From positions 1 through 64,000 of the forward strand of contig JBMFOU010000011.1 in assembly GCA_049969475.1 (NCBI GenBank): a stretch of DNA of 64,000 bases. The letters are read 5' to 3'. Each line of letters opens with the position of its first letter. Within the stretch, counting starts at the first letter, position 1. This document shows, piece by piece, positions 47,516-57,355 of the stretch. Origin of the DNA: UBA2030 sp049969475 (GTDB taxonomy: Bacteria; Bacteroidota; Bacteroidia; Bacteroidales; TTA-H9). Position numbers and translations under genes: made by a program. A model generated the notes under the pieces. It was not told the origin of the DNA and made no database searches. It worked only from the letters and a program-made list of their open reading frames with translations.

Positions 47516-50500
47516 TTGATTCTGAGAAATTTAACAAAATGGCTATTTTACTTTACAGTGGGACTTGCCTTCCTGGTTTCCACTGGAAGTGCCCTCTTAC
47601 TCCATCCATACTTTCAGCGCAAAATGGCTCAAGCCCTGGCTTCCAAACTTTCAGCCATAGCAGGAACCCCTATTCGCATCAGGGCTGCCTGGCTCTCACC
47701 CAACGGAACCCTTCATCTTAAAAATTTATTGGTAGAAGATTCCGCCGGTCTTCCGGTGATAGATGCAGCCAGGCTCAGCGTAAAACTCTCATCGCTAAGT
47801 CCGCTGGGAAACCGCCTGGTATTGGGAAATATAGAACTCGAAAATGCCAACGTTCAGGTAGTCAAATACTACGGAGATTCATCCATCAGTCTGGTAAAAA
47901 TTTTAAGGAAATTCATACCACCTGATACTACACCTTTTGGTATTGGGAAAAAGCATCTGATAGTCAAGAGATTGAAGATCGAATCTAGTCATTTCACCTA
48001 TCAGAATGGCAATAAATGCGGGTCGAAGCCAGAAGGCATGGATTATCATTTCATAGAAGTTTCACAAATAGAAGGGCTTATACGCAATTATCATTTTACC
48101 GGAGATTCCATGCAGTTCACCATCGACCGGTTGGCGGGAAAGGAAAGATCTGGTATAGAAATTAAGGACATGCATGCAGCTGTTGAGCTAACCCCGCGCC
48201 GGATGACTGCCAAGGGTTTATATGCACGCACCCCCTTCAGCGAGCTGGATCTGGACCTCGAGTTCACCTGCAACGACTGGATTGATTGGGAGTATTTTGT
48301 CGATCGTATGCACATGGTGGCTGAGGTAAGAAAAGGGAAGCTCAATTTACGCGACCTGGGGCCCTTTTATGCTCCACTGTACACCATGGATCAGGAAATC
48401 AGGTTTAATGGGAAGGCTGAAGGAACTGTTCCTATGCTTACGGCCAGGAACCTTAGCCTCGAAACAGGGAATGCCACCCGGTTACAGGGTAACCTCACCC
48501 TTATAGGGCTACCCGAACCAGAAGAAACTTACATGCGCATCAAGGCACGCACACTAACCATCAACTACAATGACCTTTGCACTTTCATGCTTCCCGGTGG
48601 AAAAATGCTCTGCCAAACCATCGAAGTCCCTCAACAGCTTAAAAGTTTGGGATATTTAAATGCTAAAGGAGATTTCACAGGTTTTTACAATGATTTCGTG
48701 GCCAATGCCACTTTTTCAACCGCCCTGGGTAGAATCTATACCGACCTGCGGCTCAACACCGATAGCCTGAATCGCCTTTCGTATAGCGGAAACCTCAGGA
48801 GCGAGCAGTTCTATCTGGGTAAAATTATCAATCTGCCCGATGCCATTGGCAGGATAAGTCTGAGCGGTTCGATTAACGGAAAAGGAACCGACCCCAAAAC
48901 CCTTAGTGCAGAGCTCAATCTTAAAGTACCTGCCATTGAAATAGGTGGATATACTTATACCCAAAGTTCCATCAGCGGAATGATTCAGGACGCCACCTTT
49001 AGCGGTCAGCTTAGCGTTAAGGATCCGAATCTGAAATTAGATTTCGACGGGAGCATCGACTTCAGCAAACCACTTATGGAATTTAATTTTGATGCTACCG
49101 TAGAGCATGCTTACCTACAACGTTTGAAGCTGATCGACAGAAACGATTCGCTTTGCCATCTGAGTATGTCGGTCAATGCTAATTTTCTCGCAAGCAACCT
49201 ATTCGACCTCGAGGGTTACTTGTCCATTTCTAAACTAAAATATACCGAGAAAGGCACTGACTATTTTCCCGGGAAAGTGATACTGACCACCTTAGCTCAA
49301 CCCGATGGTACTCGTACGCTAAGTCTGCTTTCGGGCATGGTCGATGCAGATATTAAAGGGCGTTATACCCTTGCCACCCTGGGCCCTTCGCTCAATACTT
49401 TCCTTGAAAACTTCATCGTTGCATTCCGGAATAAAGGGGAACTCAGCCCAGTACCCAGCGATCAAGATTTTGATTATTCATTGAAAATCAAAAATTTAGA
49501 TATCCTTTCCGACCTGTTCTTTCCATGGCTCCGCATATCCGACAATGCAAGCATAGGTGGCCATTTCGATGCTCAGCAAAACTCTTTGAATCTAAAAGCA
49601 AGAGCCGATACTATCTCCATCTACGGTTTGAAACTCAAAAAATTCTACATCGACGGCCAGACACATAATCACAAATTGGGAATACAAACCGGTAGTGCAG
49701 AGGTATTGCTATGGCCTAGCCAAAGCCAAGCCGAGGTTTATCGCGTGGATAGTCTGGCGCTGGGTCTCGAGTTACATACCGACTCCCTGCACTATCTACT
49801 TACCTGGGGCAAGAAAAAGGAACCAGCCTATTCTGGACTGATAAAAGGCTTCGGTTCTTTTTCCGATTATCCCTTGATGAATTTTTCCATAAACCAGGGT
49901 GCATTCCGCATAGCAGACTCGCTCTATCGTATTCTTCCAGGCAACGCTATTCTGCTTAAACCAGGAAATATAACCGAAGTCAAGGCATTTGAAATAAACG
50001 GGAGCAGCGAGCGTCTCGCAGTAGATGGCATACTCAGCCCCGACTCTACACATACGCTAACTGCCCACTTTGAACAGGTGGACCTGAGTCACTTAAATTT
50101 CCTGCTGAGTTCTGTTAACTCACAACTTTCAGGAAAATTAAATGGGAAGCTTGTGGTAAGGAACTTCCGCGGCAAACCATTTATAGAGTCGAAACTTACA
50201 GCTTCGGATATCACCTTTAATAGCAACCACTTCGGAGACCTCAGGATGGACAACCAATACATTGCTGCTGAGGAAGAACTAAAAATCGACGCCGAGGCCC
50301 TTTATATCGACAAAAAAGCCAACTACAAGCCCATAGCACTGAAAGGCAGCTACTTCCCTTTCCGAAAGGAAAACAATTTCGATCTGAAGCTTTCTACAGA
50401 GAATTTCAATCTCAACGCCCTACAACCTGCCATCCGGGAAGTTTTCCCCATGCTACGAGGCTCCTTGAGCACCAACCTGCAACTCAAGGGCAGTCCTTCG

Positions 50501-52021
50501 AAACCCGAATTATCTGGAGTCGTTCGCCTAATTCGTACAGAGTTTAGGGTGGCATTTATTAATACTTCGTACTCACTCACCGATGAAATTCGTATTACCC
50601 CCACGGCTTTTCTCATCAACAATCTGGCAATTAACGATTCTCTGGGAAATAGGGCAATTTGCCAGGGACGTATTGAGCACAGGTTCTTGCGTGATTTCAC
50701 CTTCGACTTAAAAATCAAACCGGAAAAATTCCTGATATTTAACAACGACCCTCTTCAGAATCCACTTTTTAGCGGCTCGGGTTTCGTGAGTGGACTCATA
50801 GGTATAGCAGGACCTCTACGCAATCTCAGCGTAAACATAGCTGCTACAACTGAACGCGGCACCGATGTATACTTACCCCTGGCTTCCACCGTCGATGTGC
50901 AGCAGGCAGAGTTTATTAGTTTCAGGCAGCCTGAGGAAAGCGTTGCCGAAAAAAAACAAAATAAGAATACCGTTGATTTAAAAGGATTCACACTGGTCGC
51001 TGACCTCAATCTAACCCCTCAGGCACGGCTAAGAATTAGCCTTCCCCAAAATGCAGGGACCATTGAAAGTCAGGGCGAAGGAAATATAAGTCTTGGGATA
51101 AGCAATCGTGGAGATCTTTCTCTAACAGGCGATTATAATATTCAATCGGGGACTTTTCTTTTCAATCTGCAAAACATACTTAGCCGCGTTCTCGAAATAG
51201 AAAAAGGCAGCCGTATCCACTTTCCCGGCAATCCCATGGATGCCGAAATAGACCTGAGCGCCTCTTTTACCACGCGAACTACCCTCACTGGCCTGGGCCT
51301 CGACCTCGACAGCAGCATCACCAGCATCAGAATGCCGGTAAAAACGATTATACGTCTTCGAAACAAATTGCTCGATCCGCGCATCAGTTTCTCAATCATG
51401 TTTCCTAAAATCGATGAAGACATCCGCCGAATGGTATATACCCGCCTCGATACTACCAACGAAGTGGTTATGACCCAGCAATTTGTATCGCTGCTTGTAG
51501 TTAATAGCTTCAGTTTTACGGTTACCAACAAATCGTTGAGCAACAGCATTGGTATCTCGTCTTTTCAGATGATTTCTAACCAGATCAGCAATTTGCTTTC
51601 GCAGGTAAGCCGCGACCTGGATATAGGTATCAACTATCGTCCGGGCGATGCTATTTCGGCTCAGGAACTGGAATTAGCTCTTCGCACACAATTGTTCGAC
51701 GAAAGGGTCATCATTGACGGGAGCCTTGGCATGATCGGAGACCCTTCACGACAGCAAACCAGCAACTTCGTGGGCGACATCAATGTTGAAGTGAAGCTCA
51801 CAGCCGATGGCAAAATCCGCATGAAGGCCTTTAACCGGTCAAACAACATGGAATTGCTGACAGTCTCGGCCCCCTACACCCAGGGCATAGGACTGTCCTA
51901 TCGTAAGGATTTTGACTCACTTTCGGAACTTTTTCGGCGTAAACGTAAAATCATGCAGAGCCAGGAGGCGTTAAAGCCAGAAGAAACTGATGCACAAAGT
52001 GTTCAGACCGATAAAATGTAA
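47516..52021 (+). CDS. TamB/AsmA-like outer-membrane assembly or lipid-transport protein
   Basis: 1501 residues, starting at TTG 47516; no in-frame ATG precedes the N-terminal membrane segment (residues 10-30, LFYFTVGLAFLVSTGSALLL), and the first in-frame ATG would delete it. The long middle is repetitive beta structure typical of AsmA/TamB proteins, which bridge the inner and outer membranes. The C-terminus fits the TamB domain (about 1300-1480): ISSFQMISNQISNLLSQVSRDLDIGINYRPGD and the SGSLGMIGD-like strand near 1403. It probably aids phospholipid transfer or barrel assembly. Its end overlaps the convergent holA by 19 bases. Confidence 0.85.
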   Translation: MILRNLTKWLFYFTVGLAFLVSTGSALLLHPYFQRKMAQALASKLSAIAGTPIRIRAAWLSPNGTLHLKNLLVEDSAGLPVIDAARLSVKLSSLSPLGNRLVLGNIELENANVQVVKYYGDSSISLVKILRKFIPPDTTPFGIGKKHLIVKRLKIESSHFTYQNGNKCGSKPEGMDYHFIEVSQIEGLIRNYHFTGDSMQFTIDRLAGKERSGIEIKDMHAAVELTPRRMTAKGLYARTPFSELDLDLEFTCNDWIDWEYFVDRMHMVAEVRKGKLNLRDLGPFYAPLYTMDQEIRFNGKAEGTVPMLTARNLSLETGNATRLQGNLTLIGLPEPEETYMRIKARTLTINYNDLCTFMLPGGKMLCQTIEVPQQLKSLGYLNAKGDFTGFYNDFVANATFSTALGRIYTDLRLNTDSLNRLSYSGNLRSEQFYLGKIINLPDAIGRISLSGSINGKGTDPKTLSAELNLKVPAIEIGGYTYTQSSISGMIQDATFSGQLSVKDPNLKLDFDGSIDFSKPLMEFNFDATVEHAYLQRLKLIDRNDSLCHLSMSVNANFLASNLFDLEGYLSISKLKYTEKGTDYFPGKVILTTLAQPDGTRTLSLLSGMVDADIKGRYTLATLGPSLNTFLENFIVAFRNKGELSPVPSDQDFDYSLKIKNLDILSDLFFPWLRISDNASIGGHFDAQQNSLNLKARADTISIYGLKLKKFYIDGQTHNHKLGIQTGSAEVLLWPSQSQAEVYRVDSLALGLELHTDSLHYLLTWGKKKEPAYSGLIKGFGSFSDYPLMNFSINQGAFRIADSLYRILPGNAILLKPGNITEVKAFEINGSSERLAVDGILSPDSTHTLTAHFEQVDLSHLNFLLSSVNSQLSGKLNGKLVVRNFRGKPFIESKLTASDITFNSNHFGDLRMDNQYIAAEEELKIDAEALYIDKKANYKPIALKGSYFPFRKENNFDLKLSTENFNLNALQPAIREVFPMLRGSLSTNLQLKGSPSKPELSGVVRLIRTEFRVAFINTSYSLTDEIRITPTAFLINNLAINDSLGNRAICQGRIEHRFLRDFTFDLKIKPEKFLIFNNDPLQNPLFSGSGFVSGLIGIAGPLRNLSVNIAATTERGTDVYLPLASTVDVQQAEFISFRQPEESVAEKKQNKNTVDLKGFTLVADLNLTPQARLRISLPQNAGTIESQGEGNISLGISNRGDLSLTGDYNIQSGTFLFNLQNILSRVLEIEKGSRIHFPGNPMDAEIDLSASFTTRTTLTGLGLDLDSSITSIRMPVKTIIRLRNKLLDPRISFSIMFPKIDEDIRRMVYTRLDTTNEVVMTQQFVSLLVVNSFSFTVTNKSLSNSIGISSFQMISNQISNLLSQVSRDLDIGINYRPGDAISAQELELALRTQLFDERVIIDGSLGMIGDPSRQQTSNFVGDINVEVKLTADGKIRMKAFNRSNNMELLTVSAPYTQGIGLSYRKDFDSLSELFRRKRKIMQSQEALKPEETDAQSVQTDKM

Positions 52022-53016
52022 AGAATCATTTCGCGGGTTATTTCTCCCGCAGGAGTAGTCTGGTTATCCACCCCTTTCGCCCGCAAGTCGTAGTAGTTTA
52101 TTCGACGCAATACCCGGCTACATTTATCGGGTGGATAGTTTCGAGCCGCCGCCAGATAGTCTCGCAGAAAAAAACGATTGATTCCTAGCGCCGATGCTGC
52201 ACTGGATTCATCTTTTGATGGCAACATGTGATAGAGCCATACCTTATAAAATAATGGGAAAAGAGTGGCAGCCACCCTCACGGGATGATATTCCTTGGGA
52301 TCATCAGCATAACGCAGCGCAATACGTGATGCCATGGCCTTGTTTTTATAGGCCAGATGCCTGAAAAGTTCGTAAATGGTATATTCCTTACTTATCCCGA
52401 TGAATTCTTCAATATGTTCCGTGCGAATAGTAGTACCTTCAGGGAGATTTAAAAATAGCTTGGAGCACTCATTGACAATTACTTCAATTTCATTACCAGT
52501 GTATTCAGCCAGCATCTGGGCCGCTTCTTCGTCAATCCGGTATTTATGCGCTGCCAAATAATTTTTAATCCAGTCGGGAATCTCACTCTCGTATAATTTT
52601 TTAAATTCGGCCTCGACAATATTTTTTTTAGCCTGAGCGCTAAGCCTTTTGAGGTGTTTGTTTTTTTCTGATTTGCTGGCAAGAACCAAAATGGTAGAGG
52701 GGGTAGGCTTTTCAAGATATTTCTGAAGACTGTCGTCCTCATCGGTGCGCAGGTGTTGTGCCTCTCGCACAACGACTACGTTATGACTGGCTCCTACCGG
52801 ATAGCGCCGGGCTGCATCCACCACCTTGCCAATCTGCGTGTCGAGGCCGTAAAGTACGGTGAGATTGAAATCTTTCTCGTGCTCCTGCAATACGTTATGC
52901 TGAATGTAATCGGTAATGGCATCGATAAAAAAAGGCTCGGTACCATAGAGATAATACACCGGTTTAAAAATCCTGTTTTTCAGGTCTTGAATAATATGGA
53001 GATAAGGATTGGCCAT
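52003..53016 (-). CDS. holA: DNA polymerase III subunit delta
   Basis: 337 residues. The delta subunit opens the sliding clamp within the clamp loader. The N-terminal YYLYGTEPFFIDAITDYI matches the degenerate ATP-site region of HolA, and the middle (TPSTILVLASKSEKNKHL) and the C-terminal helical collar (FRHLAYKNKAMASRIALRYADDP) fit the family. The ATG at 53016 is 10 bases after the stop of the AMP nucleosidase gene. The 3' end overlaps tamB. Confidence 0.93.
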   Translation of the reverse strand: MANPYLHIIQDLKNRIFKPVYYLYGTEPFFIDAITDYIQHNVLQEHEKDFNLTVLYGLDTQIGKVVDAARRYPVGASHNVVVVREAQHLRTDEDDSLQKYLEKPTPSTILVLASKSEKNKHLKRLSAQAKKNIVEAEFKKLYESEIPDWIKNYLAAHKYRIDEEAAQMLAEYTGNEIEVIVNECSKLFLNLPEGTTIRTEHIEEFIGISKEYTIYELFRHLAYKNKAMASRIALRYADDPKEYHPVRVAATLFPLFYKVWLYHMLPSKDESSAASALGINRFFLRDYLAAARNYPPDKCSRVLRRINYYDLRAKGVDNQTTPAGEITREMILYILSV

Positions 53017-53026
53017 GAAGAGAAAA

Positions 53027-53806
53027 TTAATCCTGGTCGAAGATGAGATGTTTTACAGTAAGTCCGTTATTAATGAGCTGGCGCAAAGAGTCGATGCCGA
53101 TGCGTACATGCATTTCGGTGAACTGGCGCGAAACCTCCCGGTCTTTCTCTTCGGTTTTTACCCCATCGGGAATCATAGGCTGGTCGGAAACAAGCAAGAG
53201 GGCGCCTGTGGGAATATGGTTGGCGAAACCGGTTACAAACAAGGTAGCTGTTTCCATATCGATAGCCATGCAACGGGTTTTGCGCAAAAATTCTTTAAAC
53301 TCTTCGTCGTATTCCCAAACCCGACGGTTGGTGGTGTACACAGTTCCCGTCCAATAATCGCGTCCATAATCGCGTATGGTGGTAGAAATAGCCTTTTGTA
53401 GGGCAAAAGCGGGTAGGGCCGGTACCATTTCGGGCATGTAATCGTTTGAGGTACCCTCGCCCCTGATGGCCGCAATGGGAAGAATGAGGTCGCCCAGATG
53501 GTTCTTCTTTTTCAATCCCCCGCACTTTCCCAGGAAAAGGACCGCCTTGGGAGCTACCGCACTCAAAAGGTCCATGATAGTGGCAGCATTGGCGCTCCCC
53601 ATTCCAAAGTTAATCATGGTAATATCACCAGCAGTAGCTGCAGGCATAGTGCGGTCCTGGCCTTTTATTTCCGCATTCATAATCTGCGCAAACCTAACCA
53701 GATAATCTTTGAAATTGGTCAGCAGAATATATTTCCCAAACTCTTCTAAGGCCATGCCGGTATAACGGGGCAGCCAATTGCTTACGATTTCCTGTTTGGT
53801 TCTCAT
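53027..53806 (-). CDS. amn: AMP nucleosidase
   Basis: 259 residues. It belongs to the nucleoside phosphorylase-like fold: GKCGGLKKKNHLGDLILPIAAIRGEGTSNDY carries the phosphorylase-type glycine loop, and AIDMETATLFVTG gives the conserved Met-Glu substrate pair. Bacteroidota proteins of this length are annotated as AMP nucleosidase (AMP to adenine plus ribose 5-phosphate), but purine nucleoside phosphorylase activity cannot be excluded by sequence alone. A -7 element and a hairpin lie upstream; holA follows in the same unit. Confidence 0.8.
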   Translation of the reverse strand: MRTKQEIVSNWLPRYTGMALEEFGKYILLTNFKDYLVRFAQIMNAEIKGQDRTMPAATAGDITMINFGMGSANAATIMDLLSAVAPKAVLFLGKCGGLKKKNHLGDLILPIAAIRGEGTSNDYMPEMVPALPAFALQKAISTTIRDYGRDYWTGTVYTTNRRVWEYDEEFKEFLRKTRCMAIDMETATLFVTGFANHIPTGALLLVSDQPMIPDGVKTEEKDREVSRQFTEMHVRIGIDSLRQLINNGLTVKHLIFDQD

Positions 53807-53840
53807 CTTCCTTGCTTTAGTTTACTTCAAGACCCAGCCT

Positions 53841-53858
53841 TTCAGGTAATAACCTGAA
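53841..53858 (-). promoter_or_regulatory. 5' leader hairpin before amn
   Basis: TTCAGGT (53841-53847) pairs with ACCTGAA (53852-53858) around AATA. It lies between the -7 element and the ATG on the minus strand, so it would be in the mRNA leader. No T-run follows, so it is not a terminator; a regulatory role is only possible. Confidence 0.35.
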
Positions 53859-53882
53859 GAGGCAAATATTTAAGCTTTGTTG

Positions 53883-53890
53883 CAAAAATA
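53883..53890 (-). promoter_or_regulatory. -7 promoter element TATTTTTG of amn-holA
   Basis: TATTTTTG on the minus strand lies 76 bases before the ATG at 53806, leaving a leader of about 70 bases that contains the hairpin at 53841-53858. Confidence 0.45.
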
Positions 53891-53934
53891 GATTTTTTAA
53901 CCGTTGCCTGCCTTTTTTGGGAGAGAGGATACTA

Positions 53935-54861
53935 TTACGCAACCTTCAGTCGGTTGAGATTGACAATAGCAAAAATCATGAGGGTGGCCGATACCCACTG
54001 CACGGGAGTTAGTACACTGCCGTTGAAAAGGTAATCGAAAAAAATTGCCGAAATCGGGAAAAAGAGTTCGCAGACGGTGGCCACCGAAGCTTTCACCCGT
54101 TTCAAACCAAAATAATACAGAAAAATGGCACCCGAACCTGTAGTCAGTCCTATAATTATGAATATCAGCCAGTTCAAAGGAGTAGCAACTGTCCATTGAT
54201 TTATCTTGCCTGAAACGAGTACAACCGGAAGCATAATCGCTGCGGTTAGACCATATCGGAGATAGGTAGCGGTTGGAAAACTTACATGAGCCAGGGCCCG
54301 CTTGCTAAACACCGTGCTACTGCCAAAAGAAAAGGCAGCTAACAGTGAGAACAGGGCAGCGTGGAGATAATTTTTTCCCCCTTCTACATGAGGTAGGCTC
54401 CAGCCAAAAGTGAGAAAATAACCTGCAGCAATGGCAAGGGCGGCCCAGAAATAAAAAGCAGGTCTCAGCCTTTCACGCAGCAATAAGGTAGCCAGGGCAA
54501 TGGCAAAAACTGGTTGTAGCTTTTGCAGTAAAACCACAATGGTAAGTTTCTTAAAATTAACCAAAAACAAGGCCTTAACAATGGCCATCGTTCCTATAGC
54601 ACCTCCCATCAAAGCCACTAAAGCCAACGATAACCACTCCGCCCATCCGATTCCTCTGATAATACGGTATTTACGGGGTAAAAAGACAGACATCAGTAAA
54701 AAGGGAAGCAAGTGGAGAACTAAAACGACGAAAGTCACGTCGAGATTGAAAAGCCTGGGCGTTAGCACAATCCCATCGAGGCCCCATAAAATAGCCGCAA
54801 AACTTATGGCTATAGCCCCCCAAACCCCTTGCCGATACAGATTTTCTGATATTTTTTCCAT
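53935..54861 (-). CDS. EamA (DMT) family transporter
   Basis: 308 residues with ten membrane segments in two EamA repeats (about 12-145 and 165-305). DMT transporters move amino acids, nucleosides or other small metabolites, usually outward. The second repeat shows the typical STVFSKRAL and GSGAIFLYYFGLKRVKASVATVCELFFPISA stretches. A -7 element on the minus strand ends eight bases before the ATG at 54861. It is divergent from the radical SAM gene; substrate not inferred. Confidence 0.9.
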   Translation of the reverse strand: MEKISENLYRQGVWGAIAISFAAILWGLDGIVLTPRLFNLDVTFVVLVLHLLPFLLMSVFLPRKYRIIRGIGWAEWLSLALVALMGGAIGTMAIVKALFLVNFKKLTIVVLLQKLQPVFAIALATLLLRERLRPAFYFWAALAIAAGYFLTFGWSLPHVEGGKNYLHAALFSLLAAFSFGSSTVFSKRALAHVSFPTATYLRYGLTAAIMLPVVLVSGKINQWTVATPLNWLIFIIIGLTTGSGAIFLYYFGLKRVKASVATVCELFFPISAIFFDYLFNGSVLTPVQWVSATLMIFAIVNLNRLKVA

Positions 54862-54869
54862 ACAGCGTG

Positions 54870-54877
54870 CAAAATTA
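54870..54877 (-). promoter_or_regulatory. -7 promoter element TAATTTTG of the EamA gene
   Basis: TAATTTTG on the minus strand ends eight bases before the ATG at 54861, giving an almost leaderless transcript. Confidence 0.45.
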
Positions 54878-54890
54878 CGGCTTTATGCTG

Positions 54891-54898
54891 TATCTTTG
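54891..54898 (+). promoter_or_regulatory. -7 promoter element TATCTTTG of the radical SAM gene
   Basis: TATCTTTG precedes the ATG at 54920 by 21 bases. AGGAGG occurs at 54910-54915, just before the start codon and a Shine-Dalgarno-like site unusual for this phylum. Confidence 0.45.
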
Positions 54899-54919
54899 GA
54901 AGAGAGGAAAGGAGGAACC

Positions 54920-55936
54920 ATGAAAACCCTGAAGCCTGCCCTTTTTTATGAAAACACAGAGGAAACCACTCTACGTTGTTTGTTATGCCCGCATCAGTGC
55001 CTTTTAAAAGACGGACAAACGGGTATCTGCCAGGCCCGGATTAATAACGATGGAATTTTATACTCCCTCAACTTTGGCATTATTACAGCCCAGGCTCTTG
55101 ACCCCATAGAGAAAAAGCCACTTTATCATTTTCACCCCGGACAAAAAATTTTCAGTATCGGATCTTTGGGCTGCAATTTGTCATGTAAATTTTGTCAGAA
55201 TCATGAAATTTCTCAACAGGGCATAGAAGCTTTCGGACATCTGGAGCCCCAGATGCCTTGCGAAATCGTGGAAAAAGCGTCCCGGGTAGAAGGCAACATC
55301 GGTATTGCCTACACTTACAATGAGCCCATTGTATCTATTGAGTTTGTTCTTGAAACTGCTCATCTGGCCAAACGCCGGGGATTGCACAATGTGATGGTAA
55401 GTAACGGATATATTAGCCCTTCTCCCCTCCAGAGATTGTTACCCCTTATCGATGCCTGGAACATTGACTTAAAGGCCTTTAATGATGATTTTTACAAACG
55501 ACTGACCGGGGCAAGGCTTCAGCCCGTACTCGAAACTTTGAAAAAAATAAAAAAAGCTGGTAATCATCTGGAAATAACTTATCTGATTATCCCTGGTGAA
55601 AACGACCATGAAGACGATTTTCACCAAATGGTTTCCTGGCTGAAAGAAGAACTTGGTGCCAATACCATCCTGCACCTTACTCGTTATTTTCCTCAGCATA
55701 AGCACCATACCCCTCCCACCCCACCCGATACTCTTCAGAACTTTTATCATATAGCCCGGCAATATCTGCATTGGGTTTATCTGGGAAACATCCAGATGAG
55801 TCTGGGGAACGAATCCCATTGTCCTAAATGTGGCTCCCTTTTGGTTCATAGAAGTGGATATTTCACCCACATAGCAGAACTCGACAAAGACGGCCACTGT
55901 AAGGTTTGCGGAGAAGAACTTCCGTTTATTCTTTAA
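54920..55936 (+). CDS. AmmeMemoRadiSam-type radical SAM protein
   Basis: 338 residues from ATG 54920; a longer open frame continues upstream but runs over the divergent promoter and the antisense of the EamA gene. The radical SAM cluster motif is CNLSCKFC (Cys85, Cys89, Cys92). An N-terminal cysteine set (20, 23, 27, 37) and a C-terminal zinc-ribbon set (301, 304, 327, 330) flank the barrel. This layout matches the AmmeMemoRadiSam system enzyme, related to pyruvate formate-lyase activases. The partner AMMECR1/Memo genes are not in the window. The reaction is unknown. Confidence 0.85.
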   Translation: MKTLKPALFYENTEETTLRCLLCPHQCLLKDGQTGICQARINNDGILYSLNFGIITAQALDPIEKKPLYHFHPGQKIFSIGSLGCNLSCKFCQNHEISQQGIEAFGHLEPQMPCEIVEKASRVEGNIGIAYTYNEPIVSIEFVLETAHLAKRRGLHNVMVSNGYISPSPLQRLLPLIDAWNIDLKAFNDDFYKRLTGARLQPVLETLKKIKKAGNHLEITYLIIPGENDHEDDFHQMVSWLKEELGANTILHLTRYFPQHKHHTPPTPPDTLQNFYHIARQYLHWVYLGNIQMSLGNESHCPKCGSLLVHRSGYFTHIAELDKDGHCKVCGEELPFIL

Positions 55937-56013
55937 GTATGAGTAACGTTTATCCCGCATAAGGCCCAGCCCCATCTGTCTGCATGCTTAATTTCGCATT
56001 TTAATTTTCATGT

Positions 56014-57315
56014 ATGAAAAAACTCCTTCTGTTATTCCTTATTTTCCAAGTTCTTTTACTTCCGGCCCAGACGGTCAACGATTATTATTCGGTTCAGACT
56101 CTGCGCACTGAAAACCGGATTTACCTGCCCAATATAAAAACCCCCTTACTATATCCAGCAGGAGACCCAATGGGTATACCCATGCTACCCCTGGGAAGCG
56201 ACAAACAATTATTGTTGCAGTTCGACGACCTCGACGGAACCTATAAAACCTGGCAATACACCTTCATTCATTGCGATGCCACGTGGAATCCCTCGCCCCT
56301 TAGGCCCAATGAATATCTGGAAGGTTTCACCAACGACGAAATCCGCAATTATGCTTTCTCCTTTAATACCACCACCCCATACATCCACTATTCAGTTGCC
56401 TTTCCCAACGATTACATCCGATTCACTCGGTCAGGCAACTATTTGCTGGTGGTCTACGAACAGACACCCGATAAACCTGCCCTCACCCTTCGCCTTTTGA
56501 TTTATGAAGACAAGGTGAAAATAGGTGACCTGAGGATTGGAAGGGCCTCTTTGCCTGCCTACATGAACCAATATCAGGAAGTAGATTTCACGCTTTATCC
56601 GGGAAAGTATCTTATTATCAACCCTGACCGCGATTTGAAAGTAGTCATCATGCAAAACAATCGCTGGGACAATGCCTTGATATTAAGCAAACCGCGCAAT
56701 ATCACCCCCGACGCACTGAGTTATGATTACGAGGAGGAAAACCTGTTTCCGGCTGGCAATCAATACAGACCCATTGATATTAAAAGCCTGCGCTACAGAA
56801 GTGAAAGGATAGCCGACATTCGCTACCTGAGCGATGGGTATCATGTTTATTTACAACCCGATAATCCCAGAGTTTTTAGGCCGTATATAAGCGAACCTGA
56901 TATCAACGGACGCTTTTATATACATACCGAAGACATGAATAATTCAGAAACTGAAGCCGACTATGCCTGGGTACATTTCCGCTTGCCTTACGATTATCCA
57001 CTGGCCGGAGGCAGCCTTTTTATCATGGGTGCCCTGGCAGGAAACAGCATCAATCCTCTGACACAGTTGACTTACAACTACGAAGAAAAATGTTACCAAG
57101 CCACGTTACAGTTGAAGCAGGGCTTTTACAATTACCTGTATGTATTTGCCAACAATCTCAGCTCTAAGGGCGACCCCGGGGTAATAGAGGGGAATAAGTG
57201 GGAAACTTCCAACGAATATCTGTTGCTGGTTTACCACCGGGAGTTGGGCGATGTAACCGACAAACTGGTGGGATGGATCCTATGGGGAGGTGAAGTTTCG
57301 CTGCGCAAACCTTAA
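56014..57315 (+). CDS. Type IX secretion system plug protein (DUF5103)
   Basis: 433 residues with a signal peptide (MKKLLLLFLIFQVLLLPAQ). The sequence matches the two-domain DUF5103 family, now called the T9SS plug. It includes YYSVQTLRTENRIYLPNIKTPLLYPAG and QFDDLDGTYKTWQYTFIHCDATW (residues about 10-95) and DYAWVHFRLPYDYPLAGGSLFIMGALAG (about 320-345). In the known SprA translocon structure this periplasmic protein blocks the channel when idle. It fits the presence of several sorting-domain cargos here, although no other core secretion gene lies in the window. Confidence 0.85.
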   Translation: MKKLLLLFLIFQVLLLPAQTVNDYYSVQTLRTENRIYLPNIKTPLLYPAGDPMGIPMLPLGSDKQLLLQFDDLDGTYKTWQYTFIHCDATWNPSPLRPNEYLEGFTNDEIRNYAFSFNTTTPYIHYSVAFPNDYIRFTRSGNYLLVVYEQTPDKPALTLRLLIYEDKVKIGDLRIGRASLPAYMNQYQEVDFTLYPGKYLIINPDRDLKVVIMQNNRWDNALILSKPRNITPDALSYDYEEENLFPAGNQYRPIDIKSLRYRSERIADIRYLSDGYHVYLQPDNPRVFRPYISEPDINGRFYIHTEDMNNSETEADYAWVHFRLPYDYPLAGGSLFIMGALAGNSINPLTQLTYNYEEKCYQATLQLKQGFYNYLYVFANNLSSKGDPGVIEGNKWETSNEYLLLVYHRELGDVTDKLVGWILWGGEVSLRKP

Positions 57316-57330
57316 TTCTTAAAAAACAGC

Positions 57331-57338
57331 TAACTTTG
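57331..57338 (+). promoter_or_regulatory. -7 promoter element TAACTTTG
   Basis: TAACTTTG ends 17 bases before the ATG at 57356, the spacing seen at other genes here. No -33 TTG is evident. Confidence 0.45.
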
Positions 57339-57355
57339 CCCTAAACCCTGGGGCC

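Noticed and set aside
54500..54919. N-terminal extension of the radical SAM protein by 140 codons
   Set aside because: It is antisense to the EamA gene and covers both divergent promoters; the ATG at 54920 gives the normal N-terminus.
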